A DNA stretch of 64,000 nucleotides from Gyrodactylus bullatarudis (taxonomy: Eukaryota; Platyhelminthes; Monogenea; Gyrodactylidea; Gyrodactylidae). The notes beneath the pieces were generated by a model. That model was not told the origin of the DNA and made no database searches. It saw only the letters and a program-made list of their open reading frames with translations. The stretch lies in assembly GCA_012064415.1 (NCBI GenBank), contig SSNU01000256.1:1-64000 (forward strand), in the 5' to 3' direction. This document shows, in pieces, positions 33,901 to 43,624 of this stretch (its first letter is position 1; the number at the start of each line of letters is the position of its first letter). Position numbers and translations under genes: made by a program.

Positions 33901-36814
33901 TCTTTAAAACATAATTATGGCTTGAGAAAGTAACCTGACCCATATATGACCAGCTTCGTTATAGAAATAAAAAATTGGACAGAGCTACATTTCGATAAAT
34001 TATAATTAATCTATAGGTACACTTCATAAAGAAGAATGACTTACTATTCTTTTTGGTTGACAAATTAACACCCATGACAACATCAATTTGTTTGAGGAAG
34101 GAGACAATATTCTCAATCATAATGGAACCCTTTTCTATGCAAGAATGCAGGGTATTTTGCTGATTCCGGTCAGCATTCAAAATATTGCTAGCATTCTCAA
34201 TCTCTAGTAACTGCAATGAAAAATGAATTAAATTAAAATTAGAGAATCTTTCTTATCTGGCAACATTTTCAATTCTCAGCCATGTTTTAACCCTCTCGAT
34301 CTGGATAGTCAGAATTCAAGTAAATTTTGAATTCTACTGTATAAAATGAGATTTTAACCCTCAAATGAGAAATTCATTCTTGCTAATGGGAATTTTAAAG
34401 ACCCCCGAATTTCATTCTAGGGTTAAGCAATCTAATGCCCATATTTGGGATTGAAATTAGATAAATTTGGTAATTTCATAATTCAAACTTTAAAATTTTT
34501 CTTCGTAATGATTGGAATAAATCAGATGGTTCGACTTCCCATAATAAGGACGAATTTCTCTGAATTTCAGTGGTTAAATTCGAATAATTTTTCTAGTGTT
34601 GATTTCAAAGAAGCCAGAAGTAGATTGATTAGTTTAATAAATAGGGGAAAAAACAAAATTGAAGAATTTCTTATGCAAAGTTCATAGAATATATATTTTA
34701 TGTAATTAGTCTAAACCAGGATAGCAATCCGAAATAGGATTTCCTTCTTGAGATAATAAAAGTAGGCTTAATTAGATACAAATTTATGAAATTGATTCTT
34801 CTCCTGCACGAAATAGATTTACAAAAGGGGATAGAGTCTAGTGGGTAGCTATCGGATAGAAAGGGTTACTCACCTTGATGTACAAGTCAAACGTTGAGTT
34901 GAAAATCAACTCAAAATGAATAACAATGCGAAGGCATGTTTTCAACTGAAGCTTTGCATCGATTTCGTGACGGCTTAAATTCTGATAGAACCGCCAGAGG
35001 GTCTGATTCTTTCTGATGATACTGGCAAACATGTCAATCAAAATTGTCAATTCAAACATGGCTATTTCAGAGAACCAGTCTGGCTTGATTGGAATTCGAT
35101 TTTGATCTGTAATGAAAAACATGTTTTCAAATTATGAAGTTGGCATAGGAAGGAAAGAACAAACTGTATAAACCAATGATGGTTCTTGATTTTAAATTGT
35201 AAGCCACATTATTTATTCGACCTTTGTGTGTATCACGCAGAAGAGTATGATGATTTATCAGAGTATAACCTACTATTTCTACAGATAGACCAATGCAAGC
35301 CAAAAGACAAGACATAGCCACTGGTAGCAATTGAACAACTTTTTAGACAATCTAAACCGAATAGATCCCTAAAGAACTGTACTTAATTCAAGATTAGAAT
35401 CAACTGTATCAATTTTATCAACATAAACACTGGTAAATTTTTGAGAAACTTACACTCCATAATGAATTCGTTATACGTCTCTGTGTAGATGGAGAAAATT
35501 TCAGGATCAAGATTATTCTGATTGAGATTCTCTGGTTTGTTCACTTCCAAATTGATTTTGGTTGGATTAATGATTTTCGAGATGAAATGAATCCAGAACA
35601 TAGTAACTTCAATCTCGTTAATAAGGCCTTTTGGGTCATTAATGACTTCGTAGGACTTTGATATTCTGGCCGAGGAAAAATTGCTCAACGTTCCAAGAGT
35701 TAAAATTCCAAATTTTGGAAATGATCGAACTAATTCGTGCGACTTGAAAGACGAAAATCTTCATTTTATGACGGTGAAAATGAAAAATAAAAATGTACTT
35801 ACATCAAAAAGAATTTTGACAATTTCATTAATTGTACTAGAGTTTATAATCTCTTTCCAGTAACGAGGTAATTCAAGGATTTGGTCATTGCCAGTTGAAG
35901 AGGCTCTAAATAGACTAAACTTTTCCACTGAAAAGATTAGTATTAAACGAGATGATAATAATAAACTAATAAAAGAAGAACAACTTACAATCCTGAGTGA
36001 CAAAGTTCCAAGAGAATATTGTATTCATACAAGTTATATAGCCGATTGTGACACTTTGAAAACGTTCAGCTTGATCTGGAGGACAATTCTTATTTTCGAC
36101 AAGATATTTTCCTAGTAGCAAAAGGTCCCGAAATATTTCGTAAATGAAGTGTTTCTCAAATTGTGAATATAGATGATATTGATTCTCAAACAGGTTCTTT
36201 ATTTCCAAAGAATCGATTGAGCATGAAAATTCTTCCAGCACACATTGTAAGATAATAACTCCAGTTTTGATTTTCAGCATATTCGGACTACTTGACACAT
36301 TTAATAGGGATCGAAGGCTTTGTAAAAACAATTTGTGTACCTGGAAATCTTTCAGTTCTTTATTTTCATCGTTAAGAATCTTTTTAATGCAAGAAACTCG
36401 TAAAATAACTGCAACAACATTTAAACATCGTTTATAGGCGTAATTTTCGATCTGATTTTCATTTTTCTCACACCAATCTATCATGAAAGAGATGAGCTCG
36501 AGTAATGTATCCAAATTGTTTGCAAATTTTTTGTCCCAACAATTTAAAATTCCCATGGACATGCATTTTGATGTTTCAAATATGAGATAACTACTTTTAG
36601 AGTTGGCTAAAAAGATAAATTCGAACAACGACTCACTGAGAATAAAGTTGCATAGTGGAAAGGGGTCTTCTTGATTACGAAATTGGTAAATTAACTGTTC
36701 AGCATCTCTTCTGCTTGAGGAATCGAATGATTTCTAAAATAATAAATGCAAGAGTATTACCTGTATGATTTGACATGCGTCTTCAAGTTGATTTGTGATT
36801 CCTGAAAAATCCAT
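15916..36814 (-). CDS. XPO4: Exportin-4
   Basis: A karyopherin-beta nuclear transport receptor. In animals XPO4 exports hypusinated eIF5A and SMAD3 and imports some SOX factors, using Ran-GTP. Fourteen minus-strand exons: 36761-36814, 35989-36733, 35803-35927, 35454-35742, 34874-35106, 34045-34210, 32402-32631, 32031-32279, 29195-29491, 22958-23154, 21899-22328, 20411-20809, 17133-17498 and 15916-16122. Phases join without a break to give 1,328 residues, longer than the about 1,150 of vertebrates. Recognised stretches include the N-terminal ITNQLEDACQIIQ, FSWNF, IYEDLHWLVMICG, SDVIWFF and FILPGE-like HEAT helices, and a C-terminal block ending with FLKFISIW. The protein is all helical HEAT repeats, as expected. 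Intron 1 is only 27 nt and contains a stop, so it must be removed. The large introns hold mariner, hAT and LINE copies. The start is head-to-head with PP4R3. The acceptor at 22329 was chosen by phase and its pyrimidine tract. Confidence 0.9.
16123..17132. other. XPO4 last intron
   Basis: AT-rich intron of 1.0 kb. A partial family A repeat is visible near 16860-16990 (GAGTTGGCGCCATTTTTGAT and AAAAATCATGAAATCC). Around 16750-16810 there is a cluster of CAGCTGA/TCAGCTG words (ATCAGCTGATATCG, AATCAGCTGACGTGC) forming short local palindromes. No gene. Confidence 0.45.
18487..18684 (+). other. Coding-like open stretch beside mariner, unidentified
   Basis: A frame open for at least 65 codons runs from about 18487 to the TGA at 18682-18684. 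Its composition is unlike its surroundings: Asn/Gln/Ser then a Pro/Glu/Asp-rich segment containing VPSTAPERVTDLDTEVKEID. It runs into the mariner left inverted repeat (18644-18664). It may be a captured or retrocopied exon fragment, or a chance frame; there is no start codon context and I do not recognise the protein. Confidence 0.3.
18635..19908 (+). mobile_element. mariner transposon in XPO4 intron
   Basis: About 1.27 kb, the usual mariner size, antisense to XPO4 between its exons 12 and 13. Inverted repeats: TTTCAAAAGTATTAAGCAAAA at 18644-18664, matched exactly in reverse complement at 19878-19898. The right end continues to CAACCTAA at 19906 followed by TA, so the full right terminus reads inward TTAGGTTGTTTCAAAAGTAT, a classic mariner end. 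The left outer eight bases no longer match (TAGATGAT-like), so the left end has mutated or the boundary is imprecise. Confidence 0.85.
18796..19809 (+). CDS. mariner transposase, apparently intact
   Basis: Cuts and reinserts its own element at TA sites. The frame is uninterrupted for 337 residues, within the normal 330-350. Domains in order: N-terminal paired-like helix-turn-helix (about residues 1-110, including RATVQRWFGLFREGR and the RSGRPS hook); the linker motif FVPHELT (115-121), the counterpart of mariner WVPHEL; then the catalytic core. The catalytic acids are D152 in TTDEKW, D240 in QDNARPH and D275 in DLAPTDYHLF, with 34 residues between the last two: the DD34D signature. The start ATG at 18796 opens MELSDTDIRAII, a normal mariner N-terminus. 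No frameshift or lost catalytic residue is seen, so insertion is probably recent. Whether it still moves depends on the damaged left terminus. Confidence 0.93.
   Translation: MELSDTDIRAIIYYNFKLGLSATKAHRNMELALENIVSRATVQRWFGLFREGRTSLLDEQRSGRPSTINEEEIIGRIEENPHLSSREISADLNASYSSVVRVLHSENFTNSFDQFVPHELTGNQKVKRVESCRRLIHRLTYDDFLSHIVTTDEKWIFLKDQSRKRSWHRVNQQVTQAKPDRFAKKVMLTIFWCKKGVIHFELLEPNATVTGAHYIESFRAMEVKLREQYPRFGRITFLQDNARPHVSRLVKDFFRENNVDVLDHPPYSPDLAPTDYHLFRSLQHHLKGKIFNSREDVLNSVNEYIDQKPLNFWQRGIDSLPQRWTKYIEMNGEYFDI
20850..21190. repeat. Small foldback repeat of family A
   Basis: Left half contains TGAGGCCCCTTTCACGATAC; the right half contains ATCGTGAAAGAGGGCCTCGT, its inverted counterpart, with AATTTTTT-rich arms between. 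The same pair of blocks forms the larger palindrome at 45950-46640. The element sits in the XPO4 intron 20810-21898; the rest of that intron shows nothing I can name. Confidence 0.6.
22329..22957. other. XPO4 intron between exons 10 and 11
   Basis: AT-rich 629-bp intron. The minus-strand frame stays open from exon 11 back to about 22471, so a longer exon with an alternative acceptor cannot be excluded, but only the AG before 22328 gives the right phase. No other feature. Confidence 0.45.
23155..24956. other. XPO4 intron, upstream of the hAT relic
   Basis: AT-rich sequence without recognisable coding, RNA or terminal repeats. The left end of the hAT relic may lie in here, but I could not find matching inverted ends. 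Confidence 0.4.
24957..26432 (+). pseudogene. Decayed hAT-family transposase
   Basis: The C-terminal part is a hAT dimerisation domain: LSFWKANQEKF, then after a one-base frame change SKAARNILCVSVTSSASDR and VFRIAEQRNELTEEQIMMM, matching the family pattern of WW-F-L-LA-L-S-ER-FS-L. Upstream, 25950-26000 encodes AAHYLCPDATSF, the counterpart of the hAT LDPR-K region, and fragments near 24960 (DMDLLRVIVMGNHLF) resemble the segment after the BED finger. Several stops and at least one frameshift (around 26268) break it. It lies antisense to XPO4. No 8-bp target duplication or terminal repeats were found. Confidence 0.7.
26820..27926 (+). mobile_element. 5'-truncated LINE with reverse transcriptase fragment
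   Basis: One open frame from about 26820 to the TAA at 27887 encodes the palm and thumb of a non-LTR reverse transcriptase: FIDLSKAFDRL (motif A), SGAPQGSSLDPLLFN (motif B) and FKYADDLKFVYP (motif C, YADD), followed by a C-terminal part ending without an RNase H or finger. The 5' half (endonuclease and ORF1) is missing, as in typical truncated insertions. After the stop, AATAAATGTTATGATTTC leads to an A9 tract (to about 27926), the poly(A) end. Motif style suits the Jockey/CR1 side of the LINEs, which is my inference. Antisense to XPO4. Confidence 0.85.
27927..29194. other. XPO4 intron, right of the LINE
   Basis: AT-rich DNA with no gene, RNA or repeat that I can define. Confidence 0.4.
29492..31224. 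other. XPO4 intron 8, distal part
   Basis: Mostly featureless AT-rich sequence. Near 31050-31150 is a short family A fragment (TTTGGCGCCAAATACTC, CCGAACTTTGAGCTCAAC). At 29640-29985 a frame with LSYLDYYDLCNLLAGPIKK could be a remote LINE remnant, but it is too decayed to annotate. Confidence 0.4.
31225..31560 (+). repeat. Dispersed repeat family B, copy with C13 tract
   Basis: Same block order as the copies at 1124-1350 and 9700-9995: CCTCCAAGTCCCACAGGAAT, CATTATTATTTATTTAAGCC, a poly-C run at about 31324-31336, TCATTCGTCAAACTCG, AAAACCTACTTCCCAGAG and TGCAATCGCCTTAT. Noncoding. Confidence 0.6.
31611..31966 (+). mobile_element. Inverted-repeat element with tRNA-like head and hammerhead relic
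   Basis: A 25-bp perfect inverted repeat bounds it: ATTAAACCTACTAGC then TAAGTGTGGT (31611-31635), mirrored at 31942-31966. Inside, 31707-31779 looks like a pol III promoter from a tRNA: A box TGGCCTAGTGG (31712-31722) and B box GTTCGAATCC (31757-31766), 35-45 nt apart as in a real tRNA. Directly behind it, CTGACGAGTCC-TAATAA-GGAC (31780-31800) is the CUGANGA segment plus stem II of a hammerhead ribozyme, but the GAAA that should follow is deleted (CGCG instead). AUGGU (31772-31776) can pair with GCCAU beyond the core as an outer stem I. Related to 48645-48863. Confidence 0.65.
32632..34044. other. XPO4 intron between exons 6 and 7
   Basis: AT-rich 1.4-kb intron. I see no repeat with definable ends, no RNA gene and no coding frame worth noting. 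Confidence 0.4.
34211..34873. other. XPO4 intron between exons 5 and 6
   Basis: AT-rich 663-bp intron with an 80-codon plus-strand frame (34445-34687) of repeat-like composition. No supported feature. Confidence 0.4.
35107..35453. other. XPO4 intron with foldback-family fragment
   Basis: At about 35268-35330 the sequence CTACAGATAGACCAATGCAA followed by GCCAAAAGACAAGACATAGC is a solo fragment of the 42791-43624 foldback family. The rest is plain intron. Confidence 0.5.
36734..36760 (-). other. 27-nt intron 1 of XPO4
   Basis: Minus strand: GTAATACTCT at the 5' side and ATTATTTTAG at the 3' side. The 27 bases are a multiple of three but end in an in-frame TAG, so exon 1 (ITNQLEDACQIIQ) can join exon 2 (KSFDSSSRRDAEQL) only if they are removed. 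Flanking exons match the XPO4 N-terminus. Confidence 0.7.
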
Positions 36815-37053
36815 GTGGTTTAAATGCTCAAAAATTTAAAACTACACTCAACTAAACATACGGTTTGATTAATTAATTTTGTTTTTAAAATACACATTTC
36901 GCGGCTTGTATAAACTACCTGGATTTCTTTCTGTAATCCCAAATTTAATAATAAAAATCACGTGGACAAAAATTGTTAATAATTTGATTAATTTTTCTGT
37001 TTCATGTTAAATGGTATGTTATATTTTTGATGATTTCTTTTTCTCTATTAGTT
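36815..37053. promoter_or_regulatory. Bidirectional promoter region, XPO4 and PP4R3
   Basis: The two start codons are divergent and 239 bp apart. A TTCTCTATTAG tract at 37041-37051, right before the PP4R3 ATG at 37054, looks like a splice acceptor, so the true PP4R3 transcription start may lie further left and overlap XPO4. No TATA box stands out. Confidence 0.45.
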
Positions 37054-40000
37054 ATGAGTACCGAAGCATCAACGCGTAGGAGAGTCAAACTATACTTCCT
37101 AGTTGAAGGGAAGTGGGTTGACAAGGGAACAGGACACATATCAGCAATAAACAGCGATCTCAATGATGCATCTCTTCTTGTCTTATCTGAAAAAGATGGT
37201 TCCCCCCTTTTGAAATGTAAAATTCAGCCAAAGATTGAATATCATAAACAACAAGATACTCTTATTGTCTGGACAGAGGATGAATACGATTTAGCTCTCT
37301 CTTTCCAGGAGAAAAATGGCTGTGATGACATTTGGGACAAAATATGCCGAGTACAACGCCGGGAATGCTTTTTGCCTCCTTGCGAGCTTGGCAAACTTGA
37401 AGAGATTTCAGATATGATTAGTCAGGCCGTTAATATGCCAGATAAGAGAGAGAATCTGTGTAGATACATTGATAGACAAAACTACATATCCAAATTGATC
37501 GATCTTTTTCACAAGGCGGAAGACACCCAAGATACTGAATCATTGCATCATTTATTTGAGATTTCTCGTCATCTAATCTTGCTCAATCGTACGGATATTT
37601 ATAAAGTCATGTTTAATGAGAAAAATATTATCGATATTATTGGAATGCTTGAGTATACCACTGCTGGACGCATAAAGCATCGAGAATTTCTTAAATTCAC
37701 TCAATTTAAGGATATTTTTGCTTCAAACAGTGTTGATTTTGTTAATAAAATTCACCAGACATATCGTGTCCAGTATATTCAAGATTGTTGTTTACCCCCT
37801 CCCTGCCTATTTGACGAACATACTCTAGGCAACCTCAAAAACTTCATTGTTGTAAATAAGGCCAACATCCTCAACATTCTACATGATGATCAAGACTTCT
37901 TCAGTCGCCTATTCTCCCGACTGCGCAAACCCAGCTCAGATGTTCCATGTAAACGGGATTTGACCTTTTTCGTTCGTGAATATTGCAACCTTGCCATTCA
38001 AACCGAACAAAAGGATACCAGCCTTCCTTTCATGTATAATAATGGTGCTCTTAAAGCTATCGAAGTTTTACTTCGAGATGAAGACCGTGAAACTAGAGCG
38101 GCAGCCTTGGAGATTCTTCAGGCTTTCGTCGACTATCAGACATCCCTCATTCGAGAGTATTCTTATCAAGATAACATACTCCAATCTAATGATGAAATAC
38201 TCATCAACATTATGATTCAAGAGATGCTCAATGACAAGGATCCTGGTTAGTTTATTCTTTCTACTCAAATAACTCTTGAATGGAAATTTTCAATCCAATT
38301 TTAATTGAATTCTTTCTCTTATTTAGAAATGAGCGATGCCAGTATTATCGGAAATATGCTCCGAATTATTTTGGACCCTGAAAATATGAACAGCAATAGT
38401 AACGTGAGTATATCATCATGTAAACTGATAGCTCATGCATTTTAATATCAATATTCCTCGTTTATAGCGTAACGAAAAGACAGAATTTTTAAACTTTTTC
38501 TACAAACACTGTATGCCGTTGTTGACAAAGCCCCTATTCGACATAACCCAGAAGGATACCCTCTCAAAGGATGACTACAGAACTGCCCTGATCATGTGTC
38601 ATATTCTGGAAATATTAATCTTTTGCTTCGAATCTCACCTACCATTGATGAGAACCTATTGCTTCAACAAGGACCTACTACAACATGTCCTGGTTCTCTT
38701 GGATTCCAAGCATAATTTTCTTGTCTTGTGTAAGTCTTTAGACTGAATCTCTTGTTTTCTCTTCTCAACCACTTGTTAGTTTTGATAAATTGAACCCTGT
38801 AAAATATCTTTCATTCGATACATACACACACAGTCCAACCTTTGATTAACTGACCTAACTAAAATCAAATGAATCTCTAGAGACTGTAAAGGACATTTAC
38901 TGTCCTCATTAATTTTATTCAGTCAAAAATTGTGACTAATATTGATCTTTTTTGAATTTTAGATGCAATCCGATTATTCCGTCGAGTAATCGGTCTCAAG
39001 GATGAATTTTACCAAAGATACATTATGAAAAATTATCTATTCCGATTGATTATTGACTCTTTTAAGAGGAATCAACACCGCTACAATCTAACTGACTCTG
39101 CCATAATCGAAATTTTCCAGTTCATTTGCTTTGAGAATATCGACATGTTGATTAAGCACATAGTTGAAAATTATTGGGACGACCTCAAGGATATTGAATA
39201 TGTACAGACTTTCTTTGAGTTCAAGTCCACCTATGACTGCATCACCAACGGTAAACAAACTTCCCTCTCCTCACTAACTGGCCATCCCCAGGGGAAACCA
39301 CAACTCAATGTAATGCATTTAGTCAGTAGTAGTGGATCTCTGGCCGAGATTCCCGATAATTCCTCCTCTTCCAGTTCTTCCTCATCCAGTGGGTCTGGCC
39401 TGAATGAAACGTCCAACATGAGTGACATGACTGGAAGTACAATGCAACGAGGCACTTTTCGTGATCCAAACCTCAACAGGCTATCAGACCTCGACGAAGA
39501 ACGTTGGCTGGATGATGACTCCGATGATAGTAATCCTAGGAATCTCGATGAAGATGACTTGGACGATGCAAACTTTACCGATATACGTCCCGGCAGACAT
39601 AGTGCTTCACATGTTCCCCTAACAGCACTTGCCAATCTCCAGAATAACTCCAATTTCGATGAAGATAACTCTGAAGATTTTGAAGACGACGATAAACGAT
39701 CTCCTGGCTATCTAAACCGAAGAAAGTTTTGTAAAACATCCCTGTTGAGTCATCCAAGGAATAATACAATCTCCATAAATATCAAATCAAACACTTTGGC
39801 CAATTCCAACCATGACGAAGACGGCCCAGAGGGTCACAATAACTCCTCCAGTAACTCTGAAGATGACGACGAAGAAGAAGAGGACGAAGATAGAGAATCA
39901 ACCTCGTTCTCTGGCTTTAAGCGTTCTCGTAATTTATCACAGACCTCGAGTGAGGACAGTGAGGGACAATCAGGTGGAGATAATGACTCTGACTCTGACA

Positions 40001-40701
40001 TCAAAAAGTCAAGAGTTTCCATGGAAAAATCATCTCCTGAGAATGATTCCTTCGAGGAGGTCAATTCAAATCAGAAACATCCTACCGTTGGCGATAGTCC
40101 TCCACCCTGTGATAAAAAGTCTTGCCATTCTGACTCATTTGAAAATGAACCAGGTAATACTTCTGACATTGGACCCAATATTAACATGATGGAGAAGCAA
40201 ATGGTAAGCATTCCGAACTTCAAGATTTACACACTCGTTTCTTAGGTGCATACTATTTTGAATTTTGGTGTTTTTTAATATTAAATATCAAGTTTATTTT
40301 GAATACGAAACTGCTGAATGAAAAAGAAAAAAATTTAATGATTAGTTTTTTGTATCTTTAAATATATTGACAAAAAATTTAGGTATCCTTTTCATAAATG
40401 TCTTGTTGCATAAAGTTTTAAGATAATTAGATGAGAAATAAAGACTGATAAACATTACATTGACCGCACTAAATTTGCTTATTTCTAGACCGAAGAAGAA
40501 CAAGCATCTTGTTCAGACACTAGCAAATCTCCAATTTCCATTGTTAACTACTCGCGAGAAGAGGACCAGGAGGAAGCAGAAACAAAATCTGCTCCCATCC
40601 AAGATCCTCAGAATCCAATAACAGAATCAGACCGTCCTACTCCAGAGTTATGTGATATAGAGGAAAAACTCTTACACGAGGAAGGAACCAAATCTCCCTA
40701 A
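37054..40701 (+). CDS. PPP4R3: Protein phosphatase 4 regulatory subunit 3 (SMEK/falafel)
   Basis: Scaffold that directs the PP4 catalytic complex to substrates in DNA-damage recovery, centromere function and stress signalling; mainly nuclear. Exons: 37054-38245, 38327-38403, 38468-38729, 38963-40203 and 40489-40701 (TAA), all GT-AG and in phase, giving 994 residues. The N-terminal EVH1/PH-like domain (residues about 8-105) includes RRVKLYFLVEGKWVDKGTGH and LIVWTEDEYDLALSFQE. The SMK-1 domain and armadillo-like helices follow (about 150-600), including KHREFLKFTQFKDIF and VNKIHQTYRVQYIQD. The C-terminal third is low-complexity: serine runs, then acidic stretches such as EDDDEEEEDEDRE, as in other PP4R3 proteins, with possible basic nuclear signals. 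I start at ATG 37054 because MSTEASTRRRVKLY fits the family; the in-frame ATG at 37030 is upstream of an acceptor-like tract. Confidence 0.95.
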
Positions 40702-41500
40702 GTCAACAAACTATCCATTTCCTCATTTATTTTTCTATTTGATGAAAATCAACTTGTGTAAATATGTCCATACATGGCAAAAATGGCTATCTCTCTCTCT
40801 CTCTCTCACTCTCACTCACTCACTTTCCTGATTTGTTTTCCCTATTCTACATGCAATAACAAATTCATTGCGAACCCTTCCTCTCCTCTACACACACAGC
40901 CTCCATGTCAAAAAATCACTTGGTTTTTATATTAATTATCTATGTATGTATTTCAAACAACTCTATTAAAGAAAAAGACACATACCACAGATGGTCGGTC
41001 ACTCTCTTGAATGTATCCTTTTTTCACGCAAAAATTCCCCAACATAATTTGACACTGTTACAATTTTCACCACTACGGTAACAATGCCAAGATAAAAGCC
41101 CAATCACTCCTTTTACTAATATTATTACTAATTAAACACACACATACAAACGTTCAAGTGTCCCTTCAATACATTTTTTTGTTGATAATAATTCGTACAA
41201 TAATACCATCTCTTAATGATTTTATAAATACTTCTATTATTATCTGTACATATTAGAAATTCGTGATATTTGTAAAGGCTCAAAAAATAAAGATACAGTA
41301 TCCCTCAAGTTGACCCATTTTTACTGTCCCCCCTGACACTTGCTCTCGTCCCCCCACTTCTCTTTCTACTACTCTATTACTACTATGGCTTTGACACAAC
41401 ACTTGTAATTGAATCAATCAATGTCTGTTCCCTCTGAATAAAAAGAACTCTAACACACATATCCCTATACTCATATATATATATATTCAAATAATAAACT
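40702..41500 (+). other. PP4R3 3' UTR and poly(A) region
   Basis: Contains a (CT)n microsatellite at 40790-40824 (CTCTCTCT passing into CACTCTCACT), short CA runs, an ATTAAA near 40964, and AATAAA at 41286-41291 and 41437-41442, with AATAAACTT near 41493. These are candidate poly(A) signals for a long 3' UTR. Confidence 0.55.
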
Positions 41501-42790
41501 TATTTTGCATTTATAAATCAAACACCTTGTTATTGATTCAACCCACTTAACCCCTTTTTTGGGCTATTAATGAATTTGAACATTAGCATAACTATTTTCG
41601 TATGTTGGGAAATTATCTGAAAGGGTGATGAAAAGTATAATCCCTGACATAAAGGGTCCAAGTAACAGAGAATTAAGTCGTCATTAACCAGACATACAAT
41701 TGATCGTATTATTTTGAAATCTCACCTAGATTAACCAATGGGCTTTCAGCTTTTAGGATTATGGTAAAATACTGTGAAATAGGTATATATATATCTTGCC
41801 TGAACTCAAAAGTGAGAAATGGAAAGAGTTTTAATTAGGCTGATACTGTACGTTCTCGAGAAATTTCAATAGAATCAACATTACTATTGAAATGCGTTGG
41901 AATTTTTAGAATCGATTTTTCCAACAGAACTACAGTTTATTGAATATTTATTTCACCAAATCAGAAAGTTCTTAAGATTTTTCTTTTTTCTACATCATTT
42001 ACAATTCAGTAGGAAAAGTAAAGACATTAACCCTCACCCTGGATATGTGGTCCCTGAGGACCAAATTTGTATTTATTTTACTACAAAATTTATGTCATTT
42101 TCTTTAAAAAAAATCTATGATTTACTTGTGAGTAGATATAAGAAAATTTTTAAAATAAATCAGAATTCAAATAAAATTTGACTATGAATGAATTTCGAGC
42201 CCTTCCGCTGTAGCTTTGTACCAAATGACCGTTAGCCGAGGTAGAGTTTAAAGAGAACCGGCGTAAAATATAAAAATCTCCACTTGGTTTCAACCATGTA
42301 CAGGAGTCCCTCGGCTTTAGTCCCGATGAAAGTGCATAGCTTGGGATTATTTATTTATTCCATAACTACTTAAAAGTATACACACCAATTTTTATTTGTC
42401 CATAATTTTGAGCAAAATTCTTGTGTTAAAGGCGATTCAAAGCCCTTTCTTGATATATTTTTCCAACAAAAATGGTATTCTATCATGTAAAATTTTTTGC
42501 TCTATCTGGATATACAAGTTATTCATTCTCAAATGCTAAAATAAGGAAGATCCGTACTGGAGCAAAATTACGCTCTGTAGTTTTAAAATAGCTTTTGATT
42601 CTTCGCCTGGTTTGAAATTTATTGGGCCTATTTTCTATCAAGACCGATTATTTATTAGGTCTTAGTGTTGATTTCACATTGTCAGACAATCTTATGTCTA
42701 AAAAAACCCTCTCCTTGCCATAAATAAATGATACGCTCATAATTTTGAATCAAGTAGTTCTTCAGGGAGCTGTTCGGCGTAGATTGACTA
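41501..42790. other. Intergenic, no supported feature
   Basis: AT-rich DNA. The 94-codon frame at 41897-42181 has no recognisable features. A TTAACCCTCACCCTGG word near 42030 is also found near 11350 (CCTCACCCTGGATGTAAC), perhaps a minor repeat. Confidence 0.4.
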
Positions 42791-43624
42791 TAATGTTTTT
42801 CGCTTGCTACCTGACTATGTTGTCTTTTGGCTTGTATTGGTCTATTTGTAGAAAAAGAAAGGGGAGAGAAAGGTGTAGTATTTCTTAAAAAGCAAGGATT
42901 ATAAAAATTAAAGTGATTGTTATAGTAATCAGAATTATTAGAGTAATAAATCTTATAATATAATTACTTTCATCACTTGAATGAAAATTAAAATTTAATT
43001 CGAATTAGAATAAAAACCTACAGATTGCAAGAAATTAGTCACCAAAATGATAATATATTCGCGGAAATCAGGAATCTCAAGCAAGATAAAAAAATAAAGA
43101 TTACCCAGATAAAAACAGTTTGGACTAGCTAAACACTAGGCTGATAATCCAGATCATATTTAAAGATTTTAATAACGTAAAAAGTCTAAGAAACATGAGG
43201 AATAAGTATAAAAATATGATTTTGGAGTCTATAGAGATTAAACTAAACGAGGTTGTTAATGGTAATAAGACGGATATAAATATTGGAAATCGTTGGTTAG
43301 AATTAATTGATTAAAGTTGGGAAGAAATCTGATTGGTTTAATGTTTTGATTAGACACACAAGGTTTTAAGTATCTTAAGTTTTTTGAAAAATATCAAGAA
43401 ATATTGTGTGAATCCAAACTATTTTTATCAGGGTAATCTTAATTTTAATTTTCTTTCAAGTGATGAATTATATTATCATAGTTGTTACTCTAATAATTCT
43501 GATTACTATCACTTTAATTTTTATAATCCTTATTCTTTAAGAAATTCTACACCTTTCTCTTTCTACAGGTAGACCAATACAAGCCAAATGACAACATAGC
43601 CAGGTCGCAAGCGAAAAACGTAAT
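42791..43624. repeat. Foldback element with about 200-bp arms
   Basis: Left arm about 42791-43000 and right arm about 43433-43624 are inverted copies: the outer ends read TTTTTCGCTTGCTACCTG on the left and, reversed from the right, TTTTTCGCTTGCGACCTG, followed in both by GGCTTGTATTGGTCTA, AGAAAGGTGTAG and CATCACTTGAA. Arm fragments recur at 15340-15420, 35268-35330 and 51941-52013. Noncoding spacer. Confidence 0.7.

Noticed and set aside
39231..39653. 140-codon minus-strand frame inside PP4R3
   Set aside because: It is the antisense shadow of serine- and acid-rich codons in the PP4R3 tail and has no features of its own.
40790..40824. (CT)n tract as a regulatory element
   Set aside because: It lies in the PP4R3 3' UTR and looks like an ordinary microsatellite; no evidence for a function.
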